Below, one piece after another: positions 16,462 through 23,756 of a stretch of DNA of 64,000 nt. Position numbers and translations under genes: made by a program. Below the pieces are notes generated by a model. It searched no databases. It was not told the origin of the DNA and worked only from the letters and a program-made list of their open reading frames with translations. The DNA comes from Bowmanella sp. JS7-9. GTDB taxonomy: Bacteria > Pseudomonadota > Gammaproteobacteria > Enterobacterales > Alteromonadaceae. Within the stretch, counting starts at the first letter, position 1. Every line of letters begins with the position of its first letter. The stretch is taken from NCBI RefSeq assembly GCF_004329715.1, contig NZ_JXSY01000002.1:62001-126000 (forward strand). Direction: 5' to 3'.

Positions 16462-17344
16462 TGAATTTCTCCCAATACTCTACAGTCTTTGATATTGCCT
16501 CAATCTGAATTTTCTTAATATTGTTCTTGGTGATATCACTGGGATTGCCGTTTGTCGCTTTGTCCATTTCTTGCTGCGTTATCACTTTTATAAGCTCCCT
16601 CAGTTCGCTTTCCATTTTGTGATGCTTTGTCGCTAACTCTGCTTTAAACCAAGCTTCACCCATTCCTGTAACAACATCCTGAAAAATTAGGTCGGTTAAA
16701 TAGCAAGAAATTGCGTCTTGAATTACCTCATCCGTAAAACTTGCAGGGTCGAAGTCTTGCGTATCAGGAAGAGCTTCTTCCAAAGCGTAATTCAGCGCAA
16801 TGCGCACCGAATCTGAATCAGAGTTGTCTGGCGCTAGGTGAGAGGCAATGCGATCAATCGCTTGATCAGTAGAAAGGCCACGAAGGTCATTAAGAGATAG
16901 GGTTTGATCACCCACGGTAACACTGCCACCGCGCATCATTCCTACCAAACCTGAACCTGCGGTTATACCACTGGCTAACCGTCGGCTTGTACCTTTCCCG
17001 CCACCGGAGGATTTTTTAGCGTAGTTCTTTAATGAGCGCCTCAGATCTGAGGTTGTGCCTCCAGTACCTGCATACTTGCCAAAAGCTTGTCTTGCACTTT
17101 TGAATCTACTTGGGGGCGGTTGCGCATGATCTGGAGGACCAATCTCCTGTTGTACCTTATCGTTATCAACTTCTTGGCTATTATCTTTGTCATCGTTGTC
17201 TTGCTCTCCTCCGCCATCTCCGAGACCTAAGTCTCCATCTGAGTTAGAATCTGGACCGATTGATAGTCCATCTCCACCTTCAGCCCACGGCGGCACAAGG
17301 GGATTTTTATCTTTTGGTCCTCTCGATGATGCTGATGTTCCCAT
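16454..17344 (-). CDS. qatB: QatB, Qat system component of unknown function
   Basis: 296 residues. The N-terminus MGTSASSRGPKDKNPLVPPW is the characteristic start of QatB-type proteins. A low-complexity acidic, Gly/Asp-rich tract (DLGLGDGGGEQDNDDKDNS) and a basic Ser/Gly-rich segment follow, then a predicted all-helical C-terminal half. No enzymatic motif is visible. Its ATG shares one base with the qatA stop, and its end overlaps qatC. Assignment rests on context plus the N-terminal signature. Confidence 0.88.
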   Translation of the reverse strand: MGTSASSRGPKDKNPLVPPWAEGGDGLSIGPDSNSDGDLGLGDGGGEQDNDDKDNSQEVDNDKVQQEIGPPDHAQPPPSRFKSARQAFGKYAGTGGTTSDLRRSLKNYAKKSSGGGKGTSRRLASGITAGSGLVGMMRGGSVTVGDQTLSLNDLRGLSTDQAIDRIASHLAPDNSDSDSVRIALNYALEEALPDTQDFDPASFTDEVIQDAISCYLTDLIFQDVVTGMGEAWFKAELATKHHKMESELRELIKVITQQEMDKATNGNPSDITKNNIKKIQIEAISKTVEYWEKFND

Positions 17345-19104
17345 TATTTAGCTCCTTCTAGCTCTTCGATGATTGGAGTCATCCAACGTGCAGGCGGTAG
17401 TTGCTTCATAAAATCCAAAAATGTAGCCTTGCACCTAACGTCTTTTTCAGCGAGCAATCTTGCCCCAAAAATCCCATCGGGGCACTTACTCCAATCACCT
17501 ATAGGTCTCAGTTTTTCAAGCAAAGCATCCATTGCTGGCATGTAATCATCAGGTGGAGTATCTTCAATTGCTTTACTGCTTGCTATACTTATTCGTTGGC
17601 TTTGCTTCAACAATGCCATAACAAGTTTTTGGGCTGCTCCTGACATCACTGTTCCAAATGCTCCCATAGGCACATTTTCTTTACTCAGATAGAGGGCTGG
17701 GGTTAAATCAACTTCAGAAAATTTAGGCGTTAATCTTGACCATTTAGCCAGAAAGTTTTTCTCGGCCTTCCACTCTTCAGGTAGAGCGATCTCGTCGATG
17801 TTAGCCCCGTCCGCCTCAAGTTCAGCCAAAATCTTCGGTTTTCCATCTTCGGAATCAATCATTTGGTAGAATTTATTAGTAGCTCTTGTTCCAAGGCAAC
17901 GCTCAAAGATTACCAGCTTAGTTATGGTTTTTTCATCTAACTGCATACCGCGTCGAAGAGCTGTTTTTCTTCGTATTCTTACTTGGTTAAGGAGACGTTT
18001 TACTATTCGCGGGTTGCCATTAATGTTGGATGATTCAGCTAGCAGAGGCGCAAGTTGTTCTGCAACAACGAACTTACTCCTCAGTTCAGAAACGTCCTGA
18101 AGTTCTTTACCTTCGAGCAAGTCATCAATAGCGACTGCATCTTCTTTCCAAGACATCTTGAGATTGAGTTCAAGTTGATGTCGTAGTGCCTCAAGCGGTT
18201 TCCCCGTGACACCGTGATCAAGCGCAACCAGCATTATCAGATAGGCTCTTATTTCTAAAGTGCCGGGACGCGGCACATGTATAGGAATTTGAATCAGTTT
18301 GTCCAAATAATCTGTTTGGTGTCTCTGAGAGGAACCTTTGTGGTACTCACCGACAGCTAGTCGGATCATGTCTTCATCGGCTGCAATGACAAATGCCGTG
18401 TTGGGTAGAAATAAGAAAAGGCGAATAGCTTCTAGCGTTGAAATAGCGTTATAGGGCGAGCAACGGTCTAAATTATCAACGTAGACAATCAAGGGCTTAC
18501 CAAATTCAGCAAGAAGATCAGAGTACGCTTTTCTGAATTCCTTGATTTCTTTAGGTGGAGAGAAATCCTTTTTTTCGCTCAAAAGGTCTTTGTTTTTGTT
18601 GGCCACCTCTCCCGCGCCTTCAACTCCATTCTTAACATCTTCGAAATCATACTCACCATTTTCTCCGCCACTGAACATTCCAAAAAGCTTTTGGAACCCG
18701 CCAAATGTCGGAACCCCTGCTATGAGGCCTCCTGCATCCATTAAAAGTCCCATAAGTCTGATCTTGTTAACTCGGCTAGCAAAGTCTTTGGCCTTCGCGC
18801 TTAAGCTTTTATCAGCCTCGGCTCGTTTGACGAGCGTTGTAGCGATTGTCTCTAATAATGCTGCTTTGGCATCGTCGTAACCTTGGAACATCCATGCATC
18901 GAAACTGACTTGGATATAATCTTCCTCGTCATCTGCAAGGGCAGACTTTGTCAGTTCCAGAATTGTTGATTTACCTGCCCCCCAATCACCAAACACACCA
19001 ACACTTATTGGCATAAGATTTTTTTCAGTGATCAGGTCTTTGATTGATTCGGCAGTTTCATTGAAGTTCAGAAAATCGATTTTTGATTCTTTATCGGACC
19101 ACAT
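17344..19104 (-). CDS. qatA: QatA, KAP-family P-loop NTPase of the Qat defence system
   Basis: First gene of the Qat operon; 586 residues. Walker A GDWGAGKST at residues 39-47 and Walker B in PLIVYVDNLDRCSP near residues 202-215 identify a KAP (STAND-like) NTPase. A Gly-rich stretch (LMGLLMDAGGLIAGVPTFGG) between them could be a membrane-associated segment, as in other KAP NTPases. The C-terminal part is helical. Qat confers resistance to several phages in E. coli according to published screens; the sensing mechanism is not settled. The operon A-B-C-D is complete and uninterrupted here. Confidence 0.93.
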   Translation of the reverse strand: MWSDKESKIDFLNFNETAESIKDLITEKNLMPISVGVFGDWGAGKSTILELTKSALADDEEDYIQVSFDAWMFQGYDDAKAALLETIATTLVKRAEADKSLSAKAKDFASRVNKIRLMGLLMDAGGLIAGVPTFGGFQKLFGMFSGGENGEYDFEDVKNGVEGAGEVANKNKDLLSEKKDFSPPKEIKEFRKAYSDLLAEFGKPLIVYVDNLDRCSPYNAISTLEAIRLFLFLPNTAFVIAADEDMIRLAVGEYHKGSSQRHQTDYLDKLIQIPIHVPRPGTLEIRAYLIMLVALDHGVTGKPLEALRHQLELNLKMSWKEDAVAIDDLLEGKELQDVSELRSKFVVAEQLAPLLAESSNINGNPRIVKRLLNQVRIRRKTALRRGMQLDEKTITKLVIFERCLGTRATNKFYQMIDSEDGKPKILAELEADGANIDEIALPEEWKAEKNFLAKWSRLTPKFSEVDLTPALYLSKENVPMGAFGTVMSGAAQKLVMALLKQSQRISIASSKAIEDTPPDDYMPAMDALLEKLRPIGDWSKCPDGIFGARLLAEKDVRCKATFLDFMKQLPPARWMTPIIEELEGAK

Positions 19105-19769
19105 TGCTATATCCCTATTTAGCGTGCCCCACGCTAAGCTTGTTATGTATTTTTATTTCAATAAACGCATTGCGTTTAATGACATCTTTGCTAGCGCAGA
19201 ACACTCATAAGTTTTTGGGCACAATTTTTAATATATGAATCATTAAGTTAATGATTCATAGTACATCTGGCCTGAAATGAGATCCATAACTTTACTACCG
19301 CGTTTAGCAGTGTATTTTCTCTGCTTTTTGATTCATTTTTTGTTACCCCCCGGACAGGCGTCAGCCGCTTGCCAACTAGAACATTTTAAGAGGCCCTTTG
19401 ACTTAAGGTGCGAACGGCAGAGTACTCGATGATTGAAATAAGATGTGTATTCTCATCAAAACTAGCCATTTTTTGATGACAATAGCTTAGCCGACGTGAA
19501 TCGACTACGCAGTCTCTAGTGATTTCTAATCCTTTTGTTGCGTTCAAAATTTGTCCGGAACATCCACATTAGACTTAAATAAGTACCGTCCAACGAATGA
19601 TGTTAACAAAAGTACTCACCTCCACACAGAGGGTTAAAGTAACCTTGTTTCTCTAATCTATTACCTGATAATTTCACGACCTACAAATTAAGGTATTTGT
19701 CGATGCTGAATCTGCTTGGACGTCACTGCCAGTTATGATTGGATCAGTTGCTGGACAGACCTGGAATAA
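19105..19769. other. Gene-free region upstream of qatA
   Basis: It holds the qatA promoter side (minus strand) and a long AT-rich tract with no credible gene. A near-perfect 27-base inverted repeat lies at 19234-19260. Short frames end quickly, including an ATG at about 19703 reading MLNLLGRHCQL. The region may be decayed element DNA; nothing else is recognised. Confidence 0.45.
19234..19260. promoter_or_regulatory. Perfect 13-bp-arm palindrome upstream of qatA
   Basis: The arms TATGAATCATTAA and TTAATGATTCATA flank a single central G (19247), about 130 bases upstream of the qatA start. Such a long perfect repeat with no following T-run suggests an operator for a dimeric repressor or an att/arm site. 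No regulator gene is adjacent. Confidence 0.5.
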
Positions 19770-20186
19770 GTGCTGATTGTTCACGGATTTTGCACTTATC
19801 CTAATTATTTCGACGATCTGATGCAGATCGCCAGAATCGCTCTAATAGACAGTGCCAAAACATATGGTCACACACTCGGGGTTCAGTTTTTTAGCTACGC
19901 GAGTAATCGAATACGATGGCGCATGGCCGACTTTATGAAAGACGAATTTGCTTATTGTGATCATGATGAGCTGCCCGTCCACCTTGAACCAGAAACCGGA
20001 AGCTTTCTGACGAGATTTGCGTTGGAGCGCTGCGTTGAAAAACTCGATGAACGTTCTATCGAGATATTAGAAGCCTGTTTGGGGATTGCACCCAGCGCCC
20101 ATGTTAAAGATATGAGCACGACAACCAAATGCCGGAAATTCAAATCACTGATAGCGAAATTAAAAAGTGTTATCGATGATGACTAG
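19770..20186 (+). CDS. Short sigma-70-like protein (138 aa) at the tRNA end of the island
   Basis: The frame opens with GTG 19770 directly after an in-frame TAA, so it cannot extend upstream. DLMQIARIALIDSAKTYGH followed by GVQFFSYASNRIRWRMADFM matches sigma-70 region 2 (the FxSYAxxRIRxxMxD helix that binds core RNA polymerase and melts the -10). The C-terminal part ERCVEKLDERSIEILEACLG resembles the start of region 4, but the helix-turn-helix is weak. It is shorter than ordinary sigma factors and has only TGGA upstream. It may be a compact element-encoded or phage-type sigma, or a decayed one. A terminator follows at 20221. Confidence 0.55.
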   Translation: MLIVHGFCTYPNYFDDLMQIARIALIDSAKTYGHTLGVQFFSYASNRIRWRMADFMKDEFAYCDHDELPVHLEPETGSFLTRFALERCVEKLDERSIEILEACLGIAPSAHVKDMSTTTKCRKFKSLIAKLKSVIDDD

Positions 20187-20220
20187 GCCTGCATGGCGAG
20201 TTTAACCGTTAAAAATTTTA

Positions 20221-20245
20221 AAAAGGGGACGAGAGTCCCTTTTTT
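20221..20245 (+). terminator. Terminator after the sigma-like gene
   Basis: The stem GGGAC / GTCCC with loop GAGA (20226-20239), preceded by A-run and followed by six T, is a compact rho-independent terminator 35 bases after the stop. Confidence 0.75.
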
Positions 20246-20489
20246 GTTACCAGAAAACTTATATTCAAAACCGAATTAAATCTCGCCAAAGATCCAATCG
20301 CCCAAAAAATTGAAATTTTCTTACAATAACATTATGTGCCCATCTGGCTGGGGGTCAGTTTTTGGCCGAAATCGGCAAGTGCGGAAAAGGGCGTTGGGCA
20401 CCGTTTGGGCACCGGGACAGCAGATCGTTTGACCCCCACCGTAATGGGCACCAGATCGTTGTATAAGATATTGATTTATATAAGGAAAT
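20246..20489. other. Repeat-bearing spacer between the island and tRNA-Val
   Basis: No gene. GGGCACC occurs three times and CAGATCGTT twice between 20395 and 20462. GGGGGTCA (about 20349) and TGACCCCC (about 20431) are inverted copies. GACCCCCACC at about 20432 also occurs inside the tRNA gene (anticodon-stem region). This clustering of short repeats at the tRNA 3' side fits integrase arm sites, but no full duplication of the tRNA 3' end was found elsewhere in the island. Confidence 0.45.
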
Positions 20490-20566
20490 TGGTGCGTCCG
20501 AGTAGACTCGAACTACCGACCCCCACCATGTCAAGGTGGTGCTCTAACCAACTGAGCTACGGACGC
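20490..20566 (-). tRNA. tRNA-Val (anticodon GAC)
   Basis: A 77-base gene with the acceptor stem GCGTCCG / CGGACGC, the D-arm TAGCTCAGTTGGTTAGAGC, the anticodon arm CCACCTTGACATGGTGG (anticodon GAC), the T-loop TTCGAGT and an encoded CCA. It is nearly identical to the E. coli valV/W type. Its 3' end faces the island, the usual orientation for an integration target, and the gene itself is intact. Confidence 0.95.
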
Positions 20567-20676
20567 ACTGTATTGGAATTACCGAAGCGGTAAGCGGGGC
20601 GTATATTAGCGATGCCGTTTGGCCGGTGCAAGTGCTTTTTCCTTAGTTTCACGCCGTTTGCTTGTTTTCTGAACGT

Positions 20677-21666
20677 TCAGCGCTTGCCGGGTTTAATTTC
20701 GCAGCGGCGATAGACATCCTGCCAAAAGGTGACGTGCTCCCTAATCGCCTGTTGGCTGGCGTTAAAAGCCAGCGTAATCGCGTCAATATTGGTGCGAAAC
20801 TCTGGCGACACCAGCTCAACCGACTTAAGCGTTTCTAATGTGGGCATCAGCGTGTAATAGAGTTGGTTGGCCTGACCGGCGTCTGCCTGAATACCCTGAA
20901 TAAAATAGCGATTAAATACGTTTACAGCGTATTCCACCGATTTGCCTGCACGTCCGTTTGGGCAAGTAAATGTCAGATTGTTTTGCCAATCATTCAGCGC
21001 ATTAAGGTAATGAGCCTGCATTTTGAATTGGTTGTAAAGCCGTTTTGGCAAACGTTGCCGGTCAATCTGCTGTAAATGCGTCTCCAGCGTTTTGCTATCT
21101 GCTTTAACCTGTTGAGTGACGACCCTGGCCAGATAAGAAAAGGCCGCTAATGAAGCTGAATAACTTTCCTCGCTGACGATACCCTGACCGCTGTTCGTCA
21201 GGCTATTGGTGATTTCGCGGCTTTGATCAACTAGGCGTGCAATTGAATAGGGCTGGCGAGCCTGCAGATCCTGTTGCCAGCCGGCGAGCTTTTTTACCAA
21301 GGTGTCGTCGGAATTACTTGTTTGGCAGGTACCTAATGCTTCCAGCAAGGCTCGCTGGTAAAGAAAGCGTTGCGATGGAGCCTGCAATTTTCCCAAGGTG
21401 GTATTGCGCTCGGCTATCAGGCTCTGCGCGGCGCAGCCCTTGAGTTGATGAAAGTCAGACAGGGTGATTTGCAGCGCGTCTGCTTCAGCTATCACGGGTA
21501 GGGTGGACAACGTCAGCCTGGGCGGTGAAATGCCGGGTGGCTGAACATCCTGTGTTGTTGCGAGTCTGTTGGCATAGTCTATCAGGCGTTCTGACAACCC
21601 GGCCGGCCGACAGGCGACTAATCCAACTAAACAAAGCAGCGCAAGCGATCTGCCCAGACCGCGCAA
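20677..21666 (-). CDS. DUF3080-family lipoprotein
   Basis: A 329-residue predicted lipoprotein: basic N-terminus, hydrophobic stretch and lipobox LVGLVACRP with Cys19. The mature part is helical, with ERLIDYANRLA just after the lipobox and repeated Leu/Gln-rich helices, matching the gammaproteobacterial DUF3080 family as I recall it. Function is unknown; probably periplasm-facing and membrane anchored. It is downstream of the CPXCG gene on the same strand and is the first core gene right of the tRNA. Confidence 0.8.
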   Translation of the reverse strand: MRGLGRSLALLCLVGLVACRPAGLSERLIDYANRLATTQDVQPPGISPPRLTLSTLPVIAEADALQITLSDFHQLKGCAAQSLIAERNTTLGKLQAPSQRFLYQRALLEALGTCQTSNSDDTLVKKLAGWQQDLQARQPYSIARLVDQSREITNSLTNSGQGIVSEESYSASLAAFSYLARVVTQQVKADSKTLETHLQQIDRQRLPKRLYNQFKMQAHYLNALNDWQNNLTFTCPNGRAGKSVEYAVNVFNRYFIQGIQADAGQANQLYYTLMPTLETLKSVELVSPEFRTNIDAITLAFNASQQAIREHVTFWQDVYRRCEIKPGKR

Positions 21667-21691
21667 TAACCTGGTAAGCGCTACTTTGGGA

Positions 21692-21892
21692 TTAATAAAT
21701 CTGTTCGTCGTCAGAACTCACCATTAACTGGATTTTGCCATGTTGATCGTCGATATGCAGGGTCAGATGGATGGGATTGCAGCAGTTACTGCAATCTTCA
21801 ATGTAATCCTGGTCACCGTTACTGGTATCAAATTCCACATGCATATGGTGGCCACAGTTAGGGCATTCAATGGTCTTAGAGGGAAGTGACAT
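21692..21892 (-). CDS. CPXCG-motif cysteine-rich small protein
   Basis: 66 residues. Two zinc-ribbon knuckles are visible, CPNCGH near residue 10 and CSNCCNP near residue 34, the pattern of the CPXCG cysteine-rich family. The C-terminus is a beta-rich acidic tail. Function is unknown. It lies 26 bases upstream of the DUF3080 gene and 13 bases after the SDR gene, so all three are likely one transcript. Confidence 0.8.
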   Translation of the reverse strand: MSLPSKTIECPNCGHHMHVEFDTSNGDQDYIEDCSNCCNPIHLTLHIDDQHGKIQLMVSSDDEQIY

Positions 21893-21904
21893 CTTAAACT
21901 CCTC

Positions 21905-22642
21905 TTAATTAAGTGATCGGCCTCCATCCACCGCCAATATCTGACCGTTTACGTAAGCCGCCCTGACCAGAAAGCTCACCGCATCGGCAATATCCTGTTC
22001 GTTTCCGAGCCGTTGCAATGGAATGCTGGCCATTACCTGTTGTTTGACCTCAATTTCCATGCCTTGTTCCGGCCACAGAATTGCACCGGGGGCAATCCCA
22101 TTAACCCGCACATGGGGCGCTAACTCTAAAACCAGCGATTTGGTCATCATTGCCAGCGCCGCTTTGGCCATACAATACAGAGTATGGCCTTTAAGTGGGC
22201 GTTCTGCATGGATGTCAATCATATTGATGATCACCCCTTGTCTGGCTTTGAGTTCGTTGGCCAGCGCCTGACTAAGCAGGAAGGGTCCCTGCATATTGCT
22301 GCCGACCAGCGATTGCCAGTCACTATTGTCATAGTCACCGAAAGGCTTGGCGTAAAAGGTTGATGCGTTGTTGATAAGCCCATCAAGTTGACCAAAACAA
22401 TCCAGTGCACTGTGGGCGAGAGCGTCGATATTGGCGATCTCTGTGATATCCGCCTGCACCACTTTGGCGGAGTCGGCACGCTGGTTGTTAAGTTGCTGGG
22501 CTAATTCATCGGCCGCCTGACGGGACTGGTTGCAATGAATGATTACCCGCGCTCCCTGGCTGTGCAGCAATTGTGCGCTGGCTTTGCCTAAGCGTTTTGC
22601 CGAACCGGTGAGTAAAAATACCTTGTTGGTGATATCTAACAT
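21905..22642 (-). CDS. Pteridine reductase-type SDR (FolM-like)
   Basis: A 245-residue short-chain dehydrogenase beginning MLDITNKVFLLTGSAKRLGK. The TGSAKRLGK nucleotide-binding loop with Arg is the NADPH-preferring variant of pteridine reductase/FolM, which makes tetrahydromonapterin or dihydrofolate. NNAST and the YCMAKAAL catalytic Tyr-Lys pair follow, and the C-terminal VNGQILAVDGGRSL is typical. The open frame extends to 22732, but the family N-terminus points to ATG 22642. It is 73 bases after the kinase gene. Confidence 0.85.
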   Translation of the reverse strand: MLDITNKVFLLTGSAKRLGKASAQLLHSQGARVIIHCNQSRQAADELAQQLNNQRADSAKVVQADITEIANIDALAHSALDCFGQLDGLINNASTFYAKPFGDYDNSDWQSLVGSNMQGPFLLSQALANELKARQGVIINMIDIHAERPLKGHTLYCMAKAALAMMTKSLVLELAPHVRVNGIAPGAILWPEQGMEIEVKQQVMASIPLQRLGNEQDIADAVSFLVRAAYVNGQILAVDGGRSLN

Positions 22643-22715
22643 GTTGATTTGTATCTGAACTATTTGTACTGGTTGCACTAAGTGTACCTTTGTACTCAGT
22701 ACAGGGGAATTCGGA

Positions 22716-23561
22716 CTACTGCAGATTATCAATAATCAGGGTTGTTGCGCTGTGATAGCTGTCACCAAACAGCAGACAATGATTTAGCAGGTGATATAAC
22801 TGATAAACCGGCTTGCGCCATTGGTAACTTTCGGTCAAAGGCCACTGTTGGTTGTATCCCGAAAAAAACGCCGGGGGAAAGCCGCCAAATAATTCAGCCA
22901 TGGCGATATCGGTTTCACGATCGCCAAAATAAAACGCAGGATCAAACCAAAATGCCTGCTGTTGATAAAATCCCACGTTGCCAGACCATAAATCGCCATG
23001 CAATGGGCTGGCCGCAGGCTGATGGCCAGACAATAACTTGTGTACGTTGCTCACCACAGTCTGAATATCTGCAAATTCAACGCCGCGCTCTTTAAGTAGT
23101 TGCAGCATAAAGCCAACCCGTTGTTCAGCGAAAAACATCGCCCAGTTGTTATGCCAGGCGTTTTTTTGTGGGGTAGGGCCGATAAAATTGTCCTCCTGCC
23201 AGCCGTATTGCCGTTGCGCCTGACTGGCATGAAACTTTGCGATCGCAGCGCCCAGTTGCGCCCAGTCACCATGATGAACCAAATCGATATACTGCATGGC
23301 GATGAAACTACGTTTACCACTGCTGCCGACCATTAGTGGCTGCGGAGATTGAGGGCAAGGGGTGGTATTGAGTATTTGCAGGGCGCGATATTCAGCTTCG
23401 AGGCGATCGCGCTCTTTACGTGATGCCAGTTTTATAAACAGGTGATGCGCGTTGCCACTTAAATGGAAATGCTGCTGCGAACCGCCAACCGGTTGTGGGG
23501 CTGACCAGGCCTGTTCTTTTCCCAACACGTCATTTAATTGCTGATAAATCGACTGCCACAT
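22716..23561 (-). CDS. Fructosamine kinase-family protein (YniA-like)
   Basis: A 281-residue protein-kinase-fold enzyme of the fructosamine/ketosamine-3-kinase family, which phosphorylates glycated amines so that they decompose. The catalytic loop HGDLWSGNVGF and metal-binding FDPAFYFGDRETDIAM are intact, and an N-terminal GGSQQHFHL lies in the ATP-binding region. ATG 23561 is taken as the start (MWQSIYQQLND). The physiological substrate is not known for bacterial members. It opens the operon with the SDR gene, divergent from thrS. Confidence 0.87.
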   Translation of the reverse strand: MWQSIYQQLNDVLGKEQAWSAPQPVGGSQQHFHLSGNAHHLFIKLASRKERDRLEAEYRALQILNTTPCPQSPQPLMVGSSGKRSFIAMQYIDLVHHGDWAQLGAAIAKFHASQAQRQYGWQEDNFIGPTPQKNAWHNNWAMFFAEQRVGFMLQLLKERGVEFADIQTVVSNVHKLLSGHQPAASPLHGDLWSGNVGFYQQQAFWFDPAFYFGDRETDIAMAELFGGFPPAFFSGYNQQWPLTESYQWRKPVYQLYHLLNHCLLFGDSYHSATTLIIDNLQ

Positions 23562-23613
23562 AAGCACCCCGCAAAATGTCGACGCAAAGTATAGTCAGCA
23601 TAGCGGGTTGTCG

Positions 23614-23756
23614 TTGGCAAAGTGCATGGGGATTGATATAGTTCGCGCATCGCGTCGGCTGACAGTATCAGCCGGAAAAAACACCCCGCGCGGGTGTTTT
23701 TTTATTTTTTAAATCATGTGGCACTTGGTTTGTGTCACCACTGTATAGGAACAATC
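23614..23756 (+). promoter_or_regulatory. thrS leader with hairpin and attenuator-like terminator
   Basis: A promoter-like TTGGCA / TATAGT pair with 18-base spacing lies at about 23614-23645. The leader then forms a hairpin GGCTGA-cagta-TCAGCC (23657-23673) followed directly by a strong terminator (stem AAAAAACACCC / GGGTGTTTTTT, loop CGCGC, T-run to 23705). No plus-strand gene lies upstream, so the terminator sits in the leader itself, as in transcription attenuation. The ribosome-binding site AGGA precedes ATG 23757. Confidence 0.6.

Noticed and set aside
20490..20566. tRNA-Asp because the anticodon arm contains GTC on one strand
   Set aside because: Read 5' to 3' on the minus strand the anticodon is GAC (valine) and the whole gene matches tRNA-Val.
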